Shown piece after piece: positions 5,633 to 6,400 of a stretch of DNA of 6,400 bases (position 1 is its first letter; every line of letters begins with the position of its first letter). A model generated the notes under the pieces. That model had not been told where the DNA came from. It did no database searches and saw only the letters and a list, made by a program, of their open reading frames with translations. Source of the DNA: an uncultured bacterium (GTDB lineage: Bacteria; Cyanobacteriota; Vampirovibrionia; Gastranaerophilales; Gastranaerophilaceae); the NCBI GenBank assembly GCA_902464375.1, contig CABQIM010000093.1:1-6400 (forward strand). Reading direction: 5' to 3'. The position numbers and the translations under genes were made by a program.

Positions 5633-6334
5633 ATGAGAATTGACGGAAGAGAAAACAATCAACTTAGAGATATAAAATTCACACATAACTTTACCAAACA
5701 CGCATTAGGTTCAGTGCTTGTTGAATTTGGTGATACAAAAGTTATAGTAACGGCTTCTGTAGATTTAAAGAAACCAAAATGGATGGATGATGAAGATAAT
5801 AGAGGATGGGTAACAGCGGAATATTCATTGCTTCCGGCTTCTACTAACACACGCTGCAAAAGAGAACGCGAAAAAGTATCAGGCAGAACCCAAGAAATTC
5901 AACGCTTGATTGGCAGAAGCTTGCGTGCTTGTGTTGATTTAGAAAAAATGCCTAAAATGACTATTACGATTGATGCTGATGTTATCCAAGCTGATGGCGG
6001 AACAAGAACCGCAAGTATTTGCGGTGGATATTTAGCACTAAAAGACGCTGTAGAAAAACTTATTGATTCAGGAGATTTACAAGAAAATCCGATTATAGAA
6101 CCTATTGCAGCAATCTCTATAGGTATTGTGGATGGAGATATCAAATTGGATTTGAACTATGCTGAAGACTCTCATGCACAAGTTGATTCTAATGTTGTGT
6201 TAACAAAAAGCGGTAAAATTGTTGATTTTCAAACAACTTCTGAAGGTGAACCTTATGAGTTTGATAAAATGATTGAGTTGTTTAATATAGCGAAGAGCGG
6301 GATTAATCAGATTATTGAATATTATGGGGAATAA
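5633..6334 (+). CDS. rph: Ribonuclease PH (phosphorolytic tRNA 3' exoribonuclease)
   Basis: Phosphate-dependent 3'-5' exoribonuclease that trims the 3' trailer of tRNA precursors and takes part in rRNA decay; it forms a cytoplasmic hexamer. The 233 residues are about the full family length (roughly 235-260). Hallmarks run along it: MRIDGRENNQLR at the N-terminus, FTKHALGSVLVEFGDTKV (20-37), GWVTAEYSLLP (58-68), SGRTQEIQRLIGRSLR (83-98), and QADGGTRTAS (119-128), where the phosphate-binding GGTRT contains R125. IGIVDGDIKLDLNYAEDS (163-180) with D179 and D185 holds the likely metal-binding acids. SEGEPYEF (203-210) leads into the last helix. TAGGAGA (5621-5627), five bases before ATG 5633, sets the start. 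It lies 39 bases after kdsC with no terminator seen between them. In many bacteria rph is followed by an rdgB-type ITPase; here a GC-rich repeat follows within ten bases, so the next gene lies outside the window. Confidence 0.97.
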   Translation: MRIDGRENNQLRDIKFTHNFTKHALGSVLVEFGDTKVIVTASVDLKKPKWMDDEDNRGWVTAEYSLLPASTNTRCKREREKVSGRTQEIQRLIGRSLRACVDLEKMPKMTITIDADVIQADGGTRTASICGGYLALKDAVEKLIDSGDLQENPIIEPIAAISIGIVDGDIKLDLNYAEDSHAQVDSNVVLTKSGKIVDFQTTSEGEPYEFDKMIELFNIAKSGINQIIEYYGE

Positions 6335-6341
6335 TCTTTGT

Positions 6342-6370
6342 CTTCCCCCTCGCCCCTTGTGGGAGAGGGT
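6342..6370. repeat. GC-rich inverted repeat (REP-like) immediately after rph
   Basis: Twenty of these 29 bases are G or C, in sharp contrast to the AT-rich surroundings. CCCTCGCCC (6347-6355) pairs with GGGAGAGGG (6361-6369) around a five-base loop, CTTGT, with a single G-A mismatch. The position eight bases after the rph stop and the composition suit a REP-type dispersed intergenic palindrome. It may also end the kdsC-rph transcript, but no T-tract follows on the plus strand. The C-run continues left to 6345 without a partner in the window, so a larger palindrome may extend past 6400. Confidence 0.65.
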
Positions 6371-6378
6371 AGAATTTC

Positions 6379-6399
6379 AAGTTGAGCTTTGCGAAACTT
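6379..6399. repeat. Second hairpin with tandem G-A mismatches at the window edge
   Basis: AAGTTGAGC (6379-6387) faces GCGAAACTT (6391-6399) across a TTT loop. Five outer A-T/G-C pairs and two inner G-C pairs surround adjacent G-A and A-G mismatches. It follows the GC-rich repeat directly and could be the second stem of one composite element, whose right part is cut off. Confidence 0.45.
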
Positions 6400-6400
6400 A

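Overview
The window is a compact, AT-rich bacterial chromosomal segment. It holds six protein-coding genes and short intergenic gaps, the longest about 120 bp; no stretch over 300 bases lacks a gene. I see no RNA gene, CRISPR array, transposase or prophage gene. Three genes are recognisable housekeeping enzymes: a PcrA/UvrD helicase, a KdsC-type 3-deoxy-D-manno-octulosonate 8-phosphate (Kdo-8-P) phosphatase, and RNase PH. Kdo synthesis implies a Gram-negative-type outer membrane. The 191-residue DprA-like Rossmann protein closely resembles, from memory, a stand-alone family annotated in cyanobacteria as 'DNA recombination-mediator protein A'. Together with the low GC and the Kdo gene this suggests a non-photosynthetic cyanobacterial relative (Melainabacteria/Gastranaerophilales-like). 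That assignment is an inference and was not checked by any search.

Layout. Positions 1-83 hold a near-perfect 28-bp palindrome downstream of the helicase. The helicase (minus strand, 84-2681) diverges from the DprA-like gene (plus, 2774-3349) across a 92-bp gap. In that gap the two best promoter candidates share one symmetric extended -10 element. The DprA-like gene ends at a good intrinsic terminator. An alpha-helical, HEAT-like hypothetical protein follows (plus, 3459-4628). It converges on a small minus-strand gene (4652-4933) that I suggest is a STAS-like single-domain protein. A second divergent gap of 123 bp leads to kdsC and rph (plus, 5057-6334), spaced 39 bp apart and probably co-transcribed. 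The right edge (6342-6400) is a strikingly GC-rich inverted repeat plus a second hairpin, probably the left part of a dispersed palindromic element cut by the window end.

How the genes relate. The helicase and the DprA-like protein are both plausible DNA-metabolism proteins fired from one divergent promoter region. kdsC and rph are functionally unrelated (envelope sugar synthesis and tRNA 3' maturation). The HEAT-like and STAS-like proteins have no assignable role. The neighbourhood looks like ordinary core genome. The less explained items are the two lineage-type small proteins, the helicase's low-complexity linker, and the palindromic DNA at both window edges.
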